Assembly (NCBI RefSeq): GCF_002257705.1 | Contig: NZ_LSLK01000073.1 | Location: forward strand, 3,403-67,402 | Reading direction: 5' to 3' | DNA: 64,000 nucleotides | Source: Sporomusa silvacetica DSM 10669 | Lineage (GTDB): Bacteria; Bacillota; Negativicutes; Sporomusales; Sporomusaceae | In this document: in pieces, positions 17,332 through 27,106 of the stretch | How positions within the stretch are numbered: the stretch's first letter is position 1 | Layout of the letters: each line of letters opens with the position of its first letter | Translations under genes and position numbers: made by a program | Notes under the pieces: generated by a model | Told to the model about the DNA's origin: nothing | The model's database searches: none | What the model saw: only the letters and a program-made list of their open reading frames with translations

Positions 17332-18474
17332 ATGAATAAAATTATCATACCAGCCAAGTTTATTCCAGCCATCCTGATAACCGTCGTCCTCATAGCAGGG
17401 TTATTGGGAGTCCGCTACTTCGGTCTTTTTTCATATGGACATGTTGTGCCGCAACAAGGACCAGCTACTGTAACAACGGCACCTGTCAGTATCATAAATA
17501 AAGAAGTAGCAATCATACTACCCGGCTCTGTCCAAAGCCGCCAAGCAGTCATAATTAGTGCCGAAATCTCCGGGCACCTCAGTGATGTAAATGTAACCGA
17601 AGGGCAGCTGGTACAAGCCGGACAATTGCTGGCTCACATTGAAGGCTCAGCAGCATCTGCCGGCATAGAAACAGCTACTAATCCTATTCCTGCCAGCCAA
17701 AACGAGGGTTCTCGGCAGCAGGCCCAAACCAATTATGACAATCTTGCCAAAGAATATGACCGTTATAACAAATTGTATCAAGTAGGTGGCATTGCGCGCC
17801 GGCAATTTGAAGATGTGTCCGCCCGCTTACAAGCTGCGCGCGAAGCCTTATCCAGCACCCAAGATACAGCGTCTCCTAATAGCTCCAGCTCCACACGACA
17901 GCCTAGCTCAGCTAACCTTACTGCCCCTATTAGTGGCAAGGTCACCGGACTTGCCGCCGCCAGCGGGAAAACAGTCCAGACAGGCCAGCAACTAATGGTA
18001 TTAGACACTGGTGGTGATGTTCGCGTCGTTGTTCACCTTGAGCAAAAGGATCTATATCTTGTCTCCTCAGGCACCCTGGCTGAAATCGTGGTTAATGATT
18101 CAGCACCTCAATCACTCACCGGTCAAGTCGAAGCCATTTATCCGGCGGTTGGGACTGACACGCCATTGTTCATTGCCCATATCAGGGTCGAAAATACCAA
18201 TGGCCTTCTCAAAGCAGAACTCCCTGTACAAGTTCATCTGAAAACCGGCAATTCAGTACCTGTTCGTGCCGTGCCACTATCAGCAGTTTTTCAAGACCAG
18301 GAACTCAACTATTTGTACCTGGCCATTGATGGCAAAGCCGTCCGGCAGCAGGTAGATGTAGGCGCCACTATCAATGACTTCGTAGAAATCACTTCCAGTT
18401 TACCAGAACAAGCCCTCATCATAACCAGTGGCATAAATAATCTAAAAGATGGCGATGTAATAGCACTCCCTTAA
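17332..18474 (+). CDS. RND/MFP-type efflux adaptor subunit
   Basis: A 380-residue periplasmic adaptor with an N-terminal signal anchor (about 8-26), a lipoyl half containing GHLSDVNVTEGQLVQAGQLL, a short coiled-coil hairpin (with YNKLYQVGGIARRQFEDV), the second lipoyl half (LTAPISGKVTGLAA) and beta-barrel/proximal domains. The ATG at 17332 has GGAG nine bases upstream; an upstream in-frame start would lack this. No pump or outer-membrane partner lies next to it, so its partner is unknown. The serine-rich insertion SPNSSSSTRQPSS sits at the tip of the hairpin. Confidence 0.83.
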   Translation: MNKIIIPAKFIPAILITVVLIAGLLGVRYFGLFSYGHVVPQQGPATVTTAPVSIINKEVAIILPGSVQSRQAVIISAEISGHLSDVNVTEGQLVQAGQLLAHIEGSAASAGIETATNPIPASQNEGSRQQAQTNYDNLAKEYDRYNKLYQVGGIARRQFEDVSARLQAAREALSSTQDTASPNSSSSTRQPSSANLTAPISGKVTGLAAASGKTVQTGQQLMVLDTGGDVRVVVHLEQKDLYLVSSGTLAEIVVNDSAPQSLTGQVEAIYPAVGTDTPLFIAHIRVENTNGLLKAELPVQVHLKTGNSVPVRAVPLSAVFQDQELNYLYLAIDGKAVRQQVDVGATINDFVEITSSLPEQALIITSGINNLKDGDVIALP

Positions 18475-18639
18475 AAAGCAAAAAAAATCGCCTCACCCAA
18501 AGGTAAGACGTAAGAGGTCATGTCATAGGGATGCGTTTCCTAATGACTTTTATAGCATACATGCAAATTGTTAGAAAAGAATTATAAAAGCGCAAAAAAA
18601 TACAAAAAACTTTCTATTTTATTCATCTCATCAAGGAAC

Positions 18640-18678
18640 AAGAAACCGCCAGACCTTACACAGGGCGGCGGTTTCTTA
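18640..18678. terminator. Bidirectional terminator
   Basis: Stem AAGAAACCGCC/GGCGGTTTCTT between the converging adaptor gene and hydG. Confidence 0.8.
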
Positions 18679-18706
18679 TTAACTATGCAGTAGCACGTCC
18701 GCAGCC

Positions 18707-20125
18707 TTAGAAGCGGAAGTCGCGTTTTCCATCGTTAAGTTCTGTCAAATGCTCAATGGCAATCTTACGAACTTTTTCATTGGTAATCCGGGGAATTTCG
18801 TTGGCAATTACGGTCTCACCCTTTGCCTTGGTATCTGCCGAAGCATAGTCCTCTAAGTATTCTTTAAGAGTCATAAGGGCATTTGGCTGACAACAGTTAG
18901 CAATTTGTCCTGTCTTTACCAGACTCATAAACCTGTCACCAGTACGTCCTTCACGATAGCAAGCCGTACAGAAGCTAGGAATATAACCCAAAGTCAACAG
19001 CCAATTTACAACTTCATCCAAAGTACGGCTATCATTTACATCAAACTGGGCCGAATTATCGTCTTCTGCTTCTTTTTCATAATATCCACCAACACTAGTA
19101 CTGGAAGCACCGCTGACTTGGGATATACCTAATTCCAGCACACGCTCACGAGTTTTTTGGGATTCACGGGTAGAAACAATCATACCGGTGTACGGAACAG
19201 CAATACGGAGCACAGTTACTATTTTGGCGAATATATCATCAGAAATAGCATTGCTAAAGTTTTCGGGGTCAATATCATCCGCAGGACGAATCCGCGGAAC
19301 ACTGATGGTATGCGGGCCAACTCCCATAGCCGCCTCTAAATGTTCAGCATGCATAAGCAGACCAACAAAATCATAGCGGTACATATTTAATCCAAACAAG
19401 ACACCTACGCCAACATCATCAATCCCGCCTTCCATGGCACGATCCATGGCTTCGGTATGGTAGGCATAGTCTTTCTTTGGCCCGGTCGGGTGCAGCTCTT
19501 CATAGGCTTTTTTATTATAGGTTTCTTGGAAAAGAATATAGGTCCCAATACCTGCGTCCTTTAGTTTACGGTAGTTTTCCACAGTTGTTGCAGCAATATT
19601 GACATTAACACGGCGAATAGCACCATTTTTATGTTTGATACTGTAAATAGTTTTGATGCTTTCCAAAACATATTCAATCGGATTATTAACAGGGTCTTCG
19701 CCTGTTTCCAAAGCCAGTCGCTTATGCCCCATGTCCTGTAAAGCAGTTACCTCACGTGCAATATCCTCTTGTGAAAGCTTTTTGCGGGAAATATTTTTAT
19801 TTTTAAAGTGATAGGGGCAGTATACACAGCCATTTATACAGTAGTTAGAAAGATATAACGGAGCAAACATTACAATACGGTTTCCATAAAGCTTTTGCTT
19901 GATTTCTTTTGCCAGTGACATCATTTTTTCATTCTCATCTTCTAAGTCACACTCTAACAGTACGGCCGCTTCACGGTGAGTCAGACCTTTGCAATCCCTG
20001 GCACGTTCTATAAGGCTGTCAATAAGTTCACGATTGCTTTTGTTTTGCTGAGCAAAAGCCAGCGTATCCAACACTTCCTGATCGTCAATAAATTCAGTAG
20101 CAATTTTTGATTTACAATTATACAC
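18707..20125 (-). CDS. hydG: [FeFe]-hydrogenase maturase HydG (tyrosine lyase)
   Basis: A 472-residue radical SAM enzyme that splits tyrosine to give the CO and CN ligands of the hydrogenase H-cluster. The radical SAM cluster cysteines are C96, C100 and C103 (CINGCVYC). The C-terminal CxxC (CTACYREGRTGDRF) with a later CC pair forms the second iron-sulfur cluster. Length and motifs match HydG rather than the related ThiH. The GTG at 20125 lies eight bases behind GGAG, whereas the GTG nine bases upstream overlaps that site. It follows the TM1266-type regulator gene by 17 bases. HydE, HydF and the hydrogenase are not in the window. Confidence 0.95.
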   Translation of the reverse strand: MYNCKSKIATEFIDDQEVLDTLAFAQQNKSNRELIDSLIERARDCKGLTHREAAVLLECDLEDENEKMMSLAKEIKQKLYGNRIVMFAPLYLSNYCINGCVYCPYHFKNKNISRKKLSQEDIAREVTALQDMGHKRLALETGEDPVNNPIEYVLESIKTIYSIKHKNGAIRRVNVNIAATTVENYRKLKDAGIGTYILFQETYNKKAYEELHPTGPKKDYAYHTEAMDRAMEGGIDDVGVGVLFGLNMYRYDFVGLLMHAEHLEAAMGVGPHTISVPRIRPADDIDPENFSNAISDDIFAKIVTVLRIAVPYTGMIVSTRESQKTRERVLELGISQVSGASSTSVGGYYEKEAEDDNSAQFDVNDSRTLDEVVNWLLTLGYIPSFCTACYREGRTGDRFMSLVKTGQIANCCQPNALMTLKEYLEDYASADTKAKGETVIANEIPRITNEKVRKIAIEHLTELNDGKRDFRF

Positions 20126-20142
20126 TAGTAACACTCCTTTTA

Positions 20143-20409
20143 TTATTGTTTATCTGCGAATGGAGATAGCTTAGAATACACGGTTTTACTATTGACGTGG
20201 GGAATCATTCCTAACTTGCCGGAGAGAGCGCTGATAATATCATTGGGAGCATCCATAACAATACTAATTACTGAAATATTACGTTTGGAATAAGGGATTC
20301 CCATTCTCCCTACAATGTGCTCGCCATATTCGTGAAGAATATCGTTTATCTTTTTGGCGGAATCCTTGTTTTCAACCACAATTCCAATAAGCGCAATCCT
20401 TGTTTCCAT
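20143..20409 (-). CDS. TM1266-type iron-only hydrogenase system putative regulator
   Basis: An 88-residue ACT-like protein, METRIALIGIVVENK..., of the family often found next to hydrogenase maturation genes. The order of strands and helices fits a ferredoxin-like small-molecule-binding fold. It starts at an ATG with AAGGAG upstream and is the first gene of a two-gene unit with hydG. A second member is at 1242-1499. The name of the family rests on its gene neighbourhood rather than shown function. The long structured leader upstream (20508-20720) suggests the pair is controlled after transcription starts. Confidence 0.88.
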   Translation of the reverse strand: METRIALIGIVVENKDSAKKINDILHEYGEHIVGRMGIPYSKRNISVISIVMDAPNDIISALSGKLGMIPHVNSKTVYSKLSPFADKQ

Positions 20410-20431
20410 AAGCTTTTTTCTCCTTAAAATA

Positions 20432-20502
20432 AAGATAAGACTTGGGATGAGACTTGGCTTGTACCAAGTCCTTTAGGACGCCGGCAGAAGCCTTAGTCGT
20501 TG
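20432..20502 (-). repeat. Dispersed structured repeat, copy 1 (short)
   Basis: Shortest of four copies of an intergenic element in this window. It keeps the hairpin end GACTTGG-CTTGTA-CCAAGTC and the GGACGCCGGCAGAAGCCTTAGTCGTT core but lacks the CTTTCC/CCAGG end. It lies between the regulator gene and its leader hairpins. Confidence 0.75.
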
Positions 20503-20507
20503 TTTCT

Positions 20508-20700
20508 TATTATCAGAAAGAGTTATTTTCTGATAATATAAAAAATCCTTGTGACCCAAAAGGCCACAAGGATAGACGTCAATAATTAAGGGAAGCACTA
20601 TACGCAACTATGCTTCTCCATAAATTACACCTATTCTTTCGCCTTCTCATTTGGGACGAACCCTCATGCAATCAGAACGATACTTTGTTTTATAAATTTA
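20508..20700 (-). promoter_or_regulatory. Structured 5' leader of the regulator-hydG operon with internal terminator
   Basis: On the minus strand three hairpins follow each other: GAAGCATAG/TATAGTGCTTC (about 20595-20621), a terminator-like CCTTGTG/CACAAGG stem with following T-run (20541-20573), and TATTATCAGAAA/TTTCTGATAATA (20508-20538). An intrinsic terminator between promoter side and gene suggests attenuation. I could not match the 100 bases upstream to a riboswitch class that I know. Confidence 0.4.
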
Positions 20701-20715
20701 CCCATGGTTTGCCGT

Positions 20716-20806
20716 AAGATAAGACTTGGTTTGTGCCAAGTCCTTTAGGACGCCGGCAGAAACCTTAGTCGTTCTATCCAGGGAAAGATAAACCTTTCCA
20801 TCTGGA
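20716..20806 (+). repeat. Dispersed structured repeat, copy 2 (medium)
   Basis: Same element as copies 3 and 4 in the opposite orientation. Both ends fold: GACTTGG/CCAAGTC at one end and CCAGGGAAAG/CTTTCCATCTGG at the other. The 60-base middle block of the long copies is absent. Confidence 0.75.
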
Positions 20807-20926
20807 AGAAAAAATGAAACTCATTCAATCTTAGACAGCTTACCTAAATATTGACTAAAGCGTAACATATTTTCAGATAAAAAACAATACTCACTTTATA
20901 TAACCTGCGATACTTCAATACAAGGT

Positions 20927-20966
20927 CAAACTCCTGCCAATTATTACAATTTGGCAGGAGTTTGTC
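20927..20966. terminator. Rho-independent terminator of cstA
   Basis: Long stem CAAACTCCTGCCAA/TTGGCAGGAGTTTG located 40 bases behind the cstA stop. Symmetric enough to act both ways. Confidence 0.7.
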
Positions 20967-21006
20967 TACTGTCTGGCAGCCTCAGTGAGCCTGTCAGGAA
21001 TTTTAA

Positions 21007-22782
21007 TTACATTACTTCTTCTACATCTTTACCAGGTTTTATCGTAAACCATACTTTTACGGCATCAACGATAACAAAGACGATAAGAATCATCATTACT
21101 ACACTGGCACCAGCCAATAACCATTGCGCTTTTGGTACATAGAATTCAAATATGTTGTAGAAACCTGCGGTCATTGCTGTTACGAGCATAAAGCAAAGGG
21201 GGATAAGTGTAACCCACAGGTATTTTGCTTTCCCCATCCGCAGCAACATGGTAGTGCCAATCGTTAATGCCATGCTGGCAAGCAATTGGTTAGAAAGACC
21301 GAATAATGGCCAAATGGATGCAATGGAACCACCAAATAGCAGGTAACCCCAGGCGAAAGAAATTAAAGCACTAGTGAAAATGATACCCGGAATCCAATGT
21401 GCGTCAGCAAGTGGCTTGTACACCATGCCGCCAACTTCTTGTAATAAGTAACGGCCAACCCGAGTACCAGCATCAATAATTGTTAAGATGAACAAAGCTT
21501 CAAACATGATCGCGAAATGATACAGGAAGGACATAAAGCTTTCTAATCCAGGGATTTGTGCAAAAATATGCGCCATACCTACTGCAAGCGATACTGCGCC
21601 ACCTGGCCGACCAGCAATATCTTCACCAACCAGTTGTGCTAAGATTGGAAGTTCTTGAACATTCATACCCAGTTTTGCAAATACTGCAGGAGCACTGTTA
21701 ATGGCAAAGTAATCGGCAGGAATCAAGCTGGTTGCTGCGATCAGCGCCATAATACTTATAAATGCTTCAGCAAGCATTGCCCCAAAACCGATTGGTAAAA
21801 TTTCACTTTCGTTAGTAATCATTTTTGGTGTTGTACCAGTGGCAATAATGGAGTGAAATCCGGAAATTGCCCCACAGGCAACAGTGATACAAACAAAAGG
21901 CCAGACAGGACCGGGAACAACCGGGCCGCCACCACTAACAAACTGAGTGAAAGCCGGCATATGAATTTGCGGATTAACAATGATAATCCCTATAGCCAAA
22001 GCACCGATGGTGCCGATTTTCATATAGGTGCTCAAATAATCACGTGGCGCTAATAAGAGCCACACAGGAAGTGCAGCAGCGATAAAACCATATATAGGAA
22101 GAATAATATCTAATTGTGTACGACTAAGTGTGAACAAAGGTGCCCATGAAGAGCCTTGAACCCAAGCTCCGCCAAATACAGCAGCAACAACCATAACAAC
22201 ACCAACAAAAGATGCTTCACCAATGTGACCAGGACGTAGATAGCGCATGTAAACGCCGATAAAGAGTGCAATTGGAATAGTTGCACCAACCGTAAATGCA
22301 CCCCACGGACTGTTAAACAAGGCATTTGCAACGGCAATGCCCATACCAGCCATGGTGATAACCAAGATGAAAATGACGGCAATTGCAGCTGCTAAACCAG
22401 CGGAATTGCCGATCTCAGCTTTGGCAATTTCTGCGATAGAACGACCGTCATGTCGAACAGATGCAAATAGGATAATCATATCATGGACTGCACCGCCCAT
22501 GCAGGCACCAATAAGTATCCAGATAGTGCTCGGCAAATAACCGAATTGTGCTGCAAGTACCGGCCCAACAAGTGGACCAGCGCCAGCAATAGCGGCAAAA
22601 TGATGTCCGAAAGTTACCCATTTATTTGTGGGTACATAGTCATGACCGTCTTCGTGGACAACGGCCGGTGTCGGGCGATTAGTATCAAGCGCCAAAACTT
22701 TCGCTGCAACGAAGGCGCCATAATAACGATAGCAAAGAGTTAACACCAAAGCTGCAATAATAACAAGAGAAAGACCATTCAT
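21007..22782 (-). CDS. cstA: CstA-family carbon starvation carrier, copy 1
   Basis: A 591-residue polytopic inner-membrane carrier with the CstA signatures GPLVGPVLAAQFGYLP near residue 70-85 and ISGFHSIIATGTT near 310. Family members import pyruvate or peptides. It begins MNGLSLVIIAALVLTLCYRYY at an ATG with AAGGAGG ten bases upstream. It is transcribed alone. A second cstA lies at 31522-33210; the two are clearly different in sequence, so they are unlikely to be a recent duplication. Confidence 0.93.
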   Translation of the reverse strand: MNGLSLVIIAALVLTLCYRYYGAFVAAKVLALDTNRPTPAVVHEDGHDYVPTNKWVTFGHHFAAIAGAGPLVGPVLAAQFGYLPSTIWILIGACMGGAVHDMIILFASVRHDGRSIAEIAKAEIGNSAGLAAAIAVIFILVITMAGMGIAVANALFNSPWGAFTVGATIPIALFIGVYMRYLRPGHIGEASFVGVVMVVAAVFGGAWVQGSSWAPLFTLSRTQLDIILPIYGFIAAALPVWLLLAPRDYLSTYMKIGTIGALAIGIIIVNPQIHMPAFTQFVSGGGPVVPGPVWPFVCITVACGAISGFHSIIATGTTPKMITNESEILPIGFGAMLAEAFISIMALIAATSLIPADYFAINSAPAVFAKLGMNVQELPILAQLVGEDIAGRPGGAVSLAVGMAHIFAQIPGLESFMSFLYHFAIMFEALFILTIIDAGTRVGRYLLQEVGGMVYKPLADAHWIPGIIFTSALISFAWGYLLFGGSIASIWPLFGLSNQLLASMALTIGTTMLLRMGKAKYLWVTLIPLCFMLVTAMTAGFYNIFEFYVPKAQWLLAGASVVMMILIVFVIVDAVKVWFTIKPGKDVEEVM

Positions 22783-22921
22783 AAAGCTTGCCTCCTTAAA
22801 TTTATTAAATTCTTTTACTAAATTAAATATAAAGTAAAAATTTGCATTAATAAATATAATCTATACGAATGATCTAAAATGATATATGAATAGAAATTAT
22901 CACCGGGTGAATGGAAATGAG

Positions 22922-24925
22922 CTACTGTGATGCTCTCACATTTACTTTGACATCATAAAATGTGCTTCCATTTCCCTTATCTGTTAAGCGCTGTGAAGTC
23001 AGAGTATTGACTGAACGATTGCCTGGAGCATGTTCAAGCCACCATATTCCTTCAGTAACAACAATCCCTGGCGGAATTTTAGCTGAAATTCGTAATGTAA
23101 AAATTACCTCCCCTCGTTCGTTGCTGGCAATAACAAGTTGATCATCTTTTAGCCCCATTTTTCCGGCATCATCCGGATTCATTTGCAAAAACATCTTATT
23201 GTTCTTTGTCAGGTCTGGTCTTTCATTAAACGACGAGTTTAACAAGCGCATATCAGGCGAGTTAACCAGCCAAAATTCGGCATTATCTCCGTGCGGCTTT
23301 GTATAGTTAGGCAAAATATCGTCTTCTTGGGGATTGAGAATTTCTATTTTTCCTGAAGGAGTCCTAAACTGAGTCTTATAACCATCAGGCAGCGATAATT
23401 CCAGTGGTCGTCCTTCCTGCAATGTTTCGAGCTGAGTACTTACCAGCCAGGAAGATGGTTTAGCCAAAATAGCATCAATTAAATCATCAGGTGATTGTTT
23501 AAAGAAAGGTTTATTGATACCCATTGCGTCTGCCAGCAAAGAAAATACCTCCCAGTTGGATTTTGCTTGCCCTACTGGCAAAATTGCAGGATAGGCGCGC
23601 TGCATTACATAGTTTCCGTAGGAGCGGTACATATCGCTGTGTTCGAGTGAGGTTGTTGCCGGTAAAACGATATCAGCATATTTCGCCGTATCAGTTATGA
23701 AACGTTCATGAACAACAGTAAACAAGTCTTCCCGCACCAACCCCTGTAATACTAGGTTCTGATCAGGCGCAATGGCTGCCGGGTTGGAATTATATACATA
23801 TAGACTCTTAATTGGGGGATCAAGCACTTCATTTAGAGCCTGACCTAATTTATTCATATTGATACTTCGCGTTGGCTGTTCTTGAAACTCCTCATGAGTT
23901 ACCATGTTAGTCGCAAAAGCCGCATCTGTAGATGTACCGGTCAACAGTCCTCCCCCCGGTTTTCCCCAGGCACCGACCACACCAGGCAAACAAGTGATTG
24001 TTCTAACATTCATTGCGCCATTGCTATAACGGGATAAACCGCTGCCCATCCGAATAAAAGGAGCCCCTGCTGTCGCATACTGCCTGGCTATCTCTTCAAT
24101 TGTGCCAACAGCAATACCGGTTATCTCACTAACTATCTCAGGTGAATACTTCGGCAAAACAGTTGTTACTAATTCCTCATACCCTTGAACATGTTGACCT
24201 ATAAAATCCCTATCCGCCAGGTTCTCCCGTGCTATTACATGCATCATACCAAGTGCCAAAGCGCCATCAGTACCTGGACGAACAATGATCATTCGATCAG
24301 CGATTTTTGCTGTAGGTGTCTCATAGGTATCAATTAGCCACACCTTGGCTCCTTGTTTTTTGGCAATATTTATATCATGCATACTATGGATATTTGTTGC
24401 CAGCGCATGAATACCCCAAAGAATAATCAGGTCGCTGTTGTGAATCTCATTGGTGTGTGGCGCCATTGTCTGCCCCATAACAGCATTCCAGCCGTACCCT
24501 TTGGCCGGGGAACAAATAGTTCGCTCCAGGCGTGAAGCACCTAAGCTATAGAAGAACGGATGTCCGGCGTTCCGCTGCACAATCCCCATGGTTCCAGCAT
24601 ATGAATATGGCAGTATGGCTTCAGCTCCATACTGAGCAATAATTCCATTCCAGTTTGCTGTAATTCGCTCAAAAGCTTCTTCCCAGGAAATCGGCGCGAA
24701 TTTACCACTCCCCTTACTGCCAATCCGCCGCAAGGGCGTTATAATTCGCCGCTCTGAATGGACTGTTCGTTCATAATGAGCCATCTTCGGGCAAAGTGTT
24801 CCTCTTGTAAATGGATGATCCGGATCGCCCTCAACCTTGACAGCCCTGCCATCAGCTACGTGAACAAGTAGACCACACGTGTCCGGGCAATCATAGGGGC
24901 AGACTGAGCGTACTATTTTCTTCAT
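22922..24925 (-). CDS. Molybdopterin oxidoreductase (DMSO reductase family)
   Basis: A 667-residue enzyme that should carry a bis-molybdopterin Mo or W centre. The N-terminus binds a [4Fe-4S] cluster (CPYDCPDTCG at about 8-17 plus the later TLCPK). The middle has the MGD-binding segments and the C-terminal 120 residues the molydopterin dinucleotide-binding domain with HPxDA-like MNPDDAGKMGLKD. No twin-arginine signal is present, so it is probably cytosolic. The ATG at 24925 has GGGAG eight bases upstream. No iron-sulfur or membrane subunit gene adjoins it, so the electron partner and substrate cannot be told. Confidence 0.88.
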   Translation of the reverse strand: MKKIVRSVCPYDCPDTCGLLVHVADGRAVKVEGDPDHPFTRGTLCPKMAHYERTVHSERRIITPLRRIGSKGSGKFAPISWEEAFERITANWNGIIAQYGAEAILPYSYAGTMGIVQRNAGHPFFYSLGASRLERTICSPAKGYGWNAVMGQTMAPHTNEIHNSDLIILWGIHALATNIHSMHDINIAKKQGAKVWLIDTYETPTAKIADRMIIVRPGTDGALALGMMHVIARENLADRDFIGQHVQGYEELVTTVLPKYSPEIVSEITGIAVGTIEEIARQYATAGAPFIRMGSGLSRYSNGAMNVRTITCLPGVVGAWGKPGGGLLTGTSTDAAFATNMVTHEEFQEQPTRSINMNKLGQALNEVLDPPIKSLYVYNSNPAAIAPDQNLVLQGLVREDLFTVVHERFITDTAKYADIVLPATTSLEHSDMYRSYGNYVMQRAYPAILPVGQAKSNWEVFSLLADAMGINKPFFKQSPDDLIDAILAKPSSWLVSTQLETLQEGRPLELSLPDGYKTQFRTPSGKIEILNPQEDDILPNYTKPHGDNAEFWLVNSPDMRLLNSSFNERPDLTKNNKMFLQMNPDDAGKMGLKDDQLVIASNERGEVIFTLRISAKIPPGIVVTEGIWWLEHAPGNRSVNTLTSQRLTDKGNGSTFYDVKVNVRASQ

Positions 24926-24965
24926 AAGCAATTCTCCCTTACTATTTTTTCTGCAATGAAATAAT

Positions 24966-26366
24966 TCATTTTCCTTGTTCTAACGGCAACAGTACAGTAA
25001 TGGCCGTTCCTTGTCCAACATTGCTTTCTACCCGAATACTGCTATTATGCTGCTCGGCAATCCAACTGGCAATAGATAAACCAAGCCCGGTTCCACCGGT
25101 GGCCTTTGTACGGGATTTATCTACACAGTAAAACCGGTCAAAAATCCGGGTTTGCTCCTCGACTGGTATGCCGATACCGTCGTCCTGTACGGTGATAGCA
25201 AGCTGAGTCCCCTGGTGCTCAGACGTAATACGGATCGTTCCCCCAACCGGAGTATACTTTACACTGTTTTCCAGAAAAATCCGGAGCATTTGTTTAATCA
25301 AGGCTCCATCGGCCTGGATAATGGTTGGGGCATTACCGGCTAATTCTACCTGATGCTCAGGGGCAATTAGCCTAGTCTCACGCACAACTTCGTCGATAAG
25401 CTGTTCGATTGCAAGCGGCATTTTATTTACTACCTGCTTACCTTGGTCGGCACGGGCCAAAAACAGCAATTTTTCCAGTAATGCATGCATATTGATTACT
25501 TCTGACTTTATCGCGCTGATACCTTCTGTCAATATAGCCTCATCCTGTTTGCCCCAGCGGTCAAGCATATCAGCATACCCACTGATGACGGTTATTGGAG
25601 TACGCAGCTCATGGGAAGCATCGCTGACAAACCGGCGCTGCTGCTCAAAACCGGCTTGAATCCGGTTTAACATATGGTTAAACGTTGTGGCTAGTTTGGA
25701 CAGCTCATCTCCCGCTTCGCTGACCTTAAGCCGCTTTTCCAGGTTGTCAATTTCAATCAGCTTGGCAGCTTCGGTCATATCACGTACAGGCCGCAGGATT
25801 CTGCGACTGATATATAGTCCGGCAGCAATAGCGATTACTAAACCAAGCAAGCTTGTTCCAGCAAGGCTGGCTGCCAAAATGCGAAGAAAGTGGAACTCAG
25901 CAGAAAGTGGTCTTATAAACTGCAAAGTGTATTGGCGGTCGCCAGACCACACGAGTTGTTGTCCATAAAGGTCATCGCCAGTATGGAAATTACGAAACTC
26001 TCTTTTCTTATCTGAAAACATCTCCCGATGCCGGGGCGGTCCATGCTCAAAATTTTTCAGATAGGGAGCGTTGTCTAACAGTAAGCGGTTTTGTTCATCA
26101 AATATCCGTAACAATACGCCTGTTGCTAACAAATCTTGCTCTAGCAACTGCTGATTAATTAGATTGCCTGCTGCTAGATAGCGAATAACATTCTCCCGGC
26201 TACTATCCAAGTCTTTTTGTGCTTGGGTGGCGAGAAAAAACTTTACTCCACCCATAGTTAACAAACTGGTCAGGAGTAAAATACAAAACAAAATTACAGC
26301 ATAAATAATCGTTAATTTTATTGATACTGGCAATTTTGTCAACCTATGCTTAATCTTTGACCACAT
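24966..26366 (-). CDS. Sensor histidine kinase (HAMP, HisKA, HATPase)
   Basis: A 466-residue membrane kinase: helices at about 17-40 and 162-186 flank an extracytoplasmic sensor of some 120 residues rich in H and charged residues. A HAMP domain (187-240), HisKA with phospho-acceptor His252 (DASHELRTP) and a HATPase with ENSVKYTP and DDGIGIP/GGTGLGL boxes follow. It overlaps the upstream response-regulator gene by 17 bases. The arrangement is that of CusS/ArlS-type kinases. The signal is unknown; the divergent secreted protein with a His-rich tail suggests a metal or envelope cue. Confidence 0.9.
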   Translation of the reverse strand: MWSKIKHRLTKLPVSIKLTIIYAVILFCILLLTSLLTMGGVKFFLATQAQKDLDSSRENVIRYLAAGNLINQQLLEQDLLATGVLLRIFDEQNRLLLDNAPYLKNFEHGPPRHREMFSDKKREFRNFHTGDDLYGQQLVWSGDRQYTLQFIRPLSAEFHFLRILAASLAGTSLLGLVIAIAAGLYISRRILRPVRDMTEAAKLIEIDNLEKRLKVSEAGDELSKLATTFNHMLNRIQAGFEQQRRFVSDASHELRTPITVISGYADMLDRWGKQDEAILTEGISAIKSEVINMHALLEKLLFLARADQGKQVVNKMPLAIEQLIDEVVRETRLIAPEHQVELAGNAPTIIQADGALIKQMLRIFLENSVKYTPVGGTIRITSEHQGTQLAITVQDDGIGIPVEEQTRIFDRFYCVDKSRTKATGGTGLGLSIASWIAEQHNSSIRVESNVGQGTAITVLLPLEQGK

Positions 26367-27039
26367 AACCTACTCCTCGGACGGTGTAAATATATTTTTG
26401 TCCAAACCTTTCGTCTAACTTACTGCGTAAATAGCGGATATAGACATCAACCACATTGGTATCGCCAGTATAATCATAGCCCCATACTTCGTGGAGGATA
26501 CGCTCGCGGCTCATTACAATGTGCTTATTGCGAATGAGATATTCCAGCAAGTCATACTCCTTTTTTGTTAATGCCACCGGTTGATCGCTGACCTCAGCTT
26601 CATAACGCGCGGGATATAAGGTCAGATTGCCACTTGTGAGCGTGTCAGTCGTCAATTCATTGTGCGTTTCCTTGTTTTTGCGGAGTGCGACCCGAATACG
26701 GGCAAATAATTCTTGAACAGCAAAAGGTTTGGTCAAATAATCATCAGCACCAGTATCTAACCCCAGGACTTTATCCTCAATCGCATCTTTGGCAGTGACC
26801 ATAATTATCGGCATATCAGATAACTCCCGGACACGCCGACATATTTCCAGCCCGTCAAGTTCGGGCAGCATAACATCAAGCACCACCAAATCAAAAGCTT
26901 CCTGTACTATCCGGTCCAAAGCGCGGCGACCATTGGTTTCAATCAGTGTCTGATATCCCTCGTGCTCTAATTCCAGTTGAAGGAACCGGGCAATCTTAAA
27001 CTCGTCTTCGACGATTAGAATTCGTTTATCAGTCGTCAT
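26350..27039 (-). CDS. OmpR-family response regulator
   Basis: A 229-residue regulator beginning MTTDKRILIVEDEF, with acidic pair E11/D12, phospho-acceptor Asp55 (VVLDVMLP), TAKD and KPF segments, and a C-terminal winged helix ending in the VRGVGYVVKD signature. The ATG at 27039 is preceded by AAGGGGGG at seven bases; longer in-frame starts lack this. It leads the kinase gene on one transcript. Tandem TCTTATTTTAA direct repeats in the divergent upstream region (27107-27132) are candidate binding sites. Confidence 0.92.
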   Translation of the reverse strand: MTTDKRILIVEDEFKIARFLQLELEHEGYQTLIETNGRRALDRIVQEAFDLVVLDVMLPELDGLEICRRVRELSDMPIIMVTAKDAIEDKVLGLDTGADDYLTKPFAVQELFARIRVALRKNKETHNELTTDTLTSGNLTLYPARYEAEVSDQPVALTKKEYDLLEYLIRNKHIVMSRERILHEVWGYDYTGDTNVVDVYIRYLRSKLDERFGQKYIYTVRGVGYVVKD

Positions 27040-27106
27040 ATATAATCCCCCCTTACTATATGAAACCATGTCTCCAGCTAAAAGAAAAGCGTAGTCAGCC
27101 ATTTCT

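Noticed and set aside
18480..18540. Small RNA or gene behind the RND adaptor
   Set aside because: No promoter or convincing hairpin; only the bidirectional terminator at 18640 is clear.
20600..20700. Cyclic-di-GMP-I riboswitch suggested by a GGCAAACC stretch upstream of hydG
   Set aside because: The rest of the conserved core (GACGCAAAGCC) is missing.
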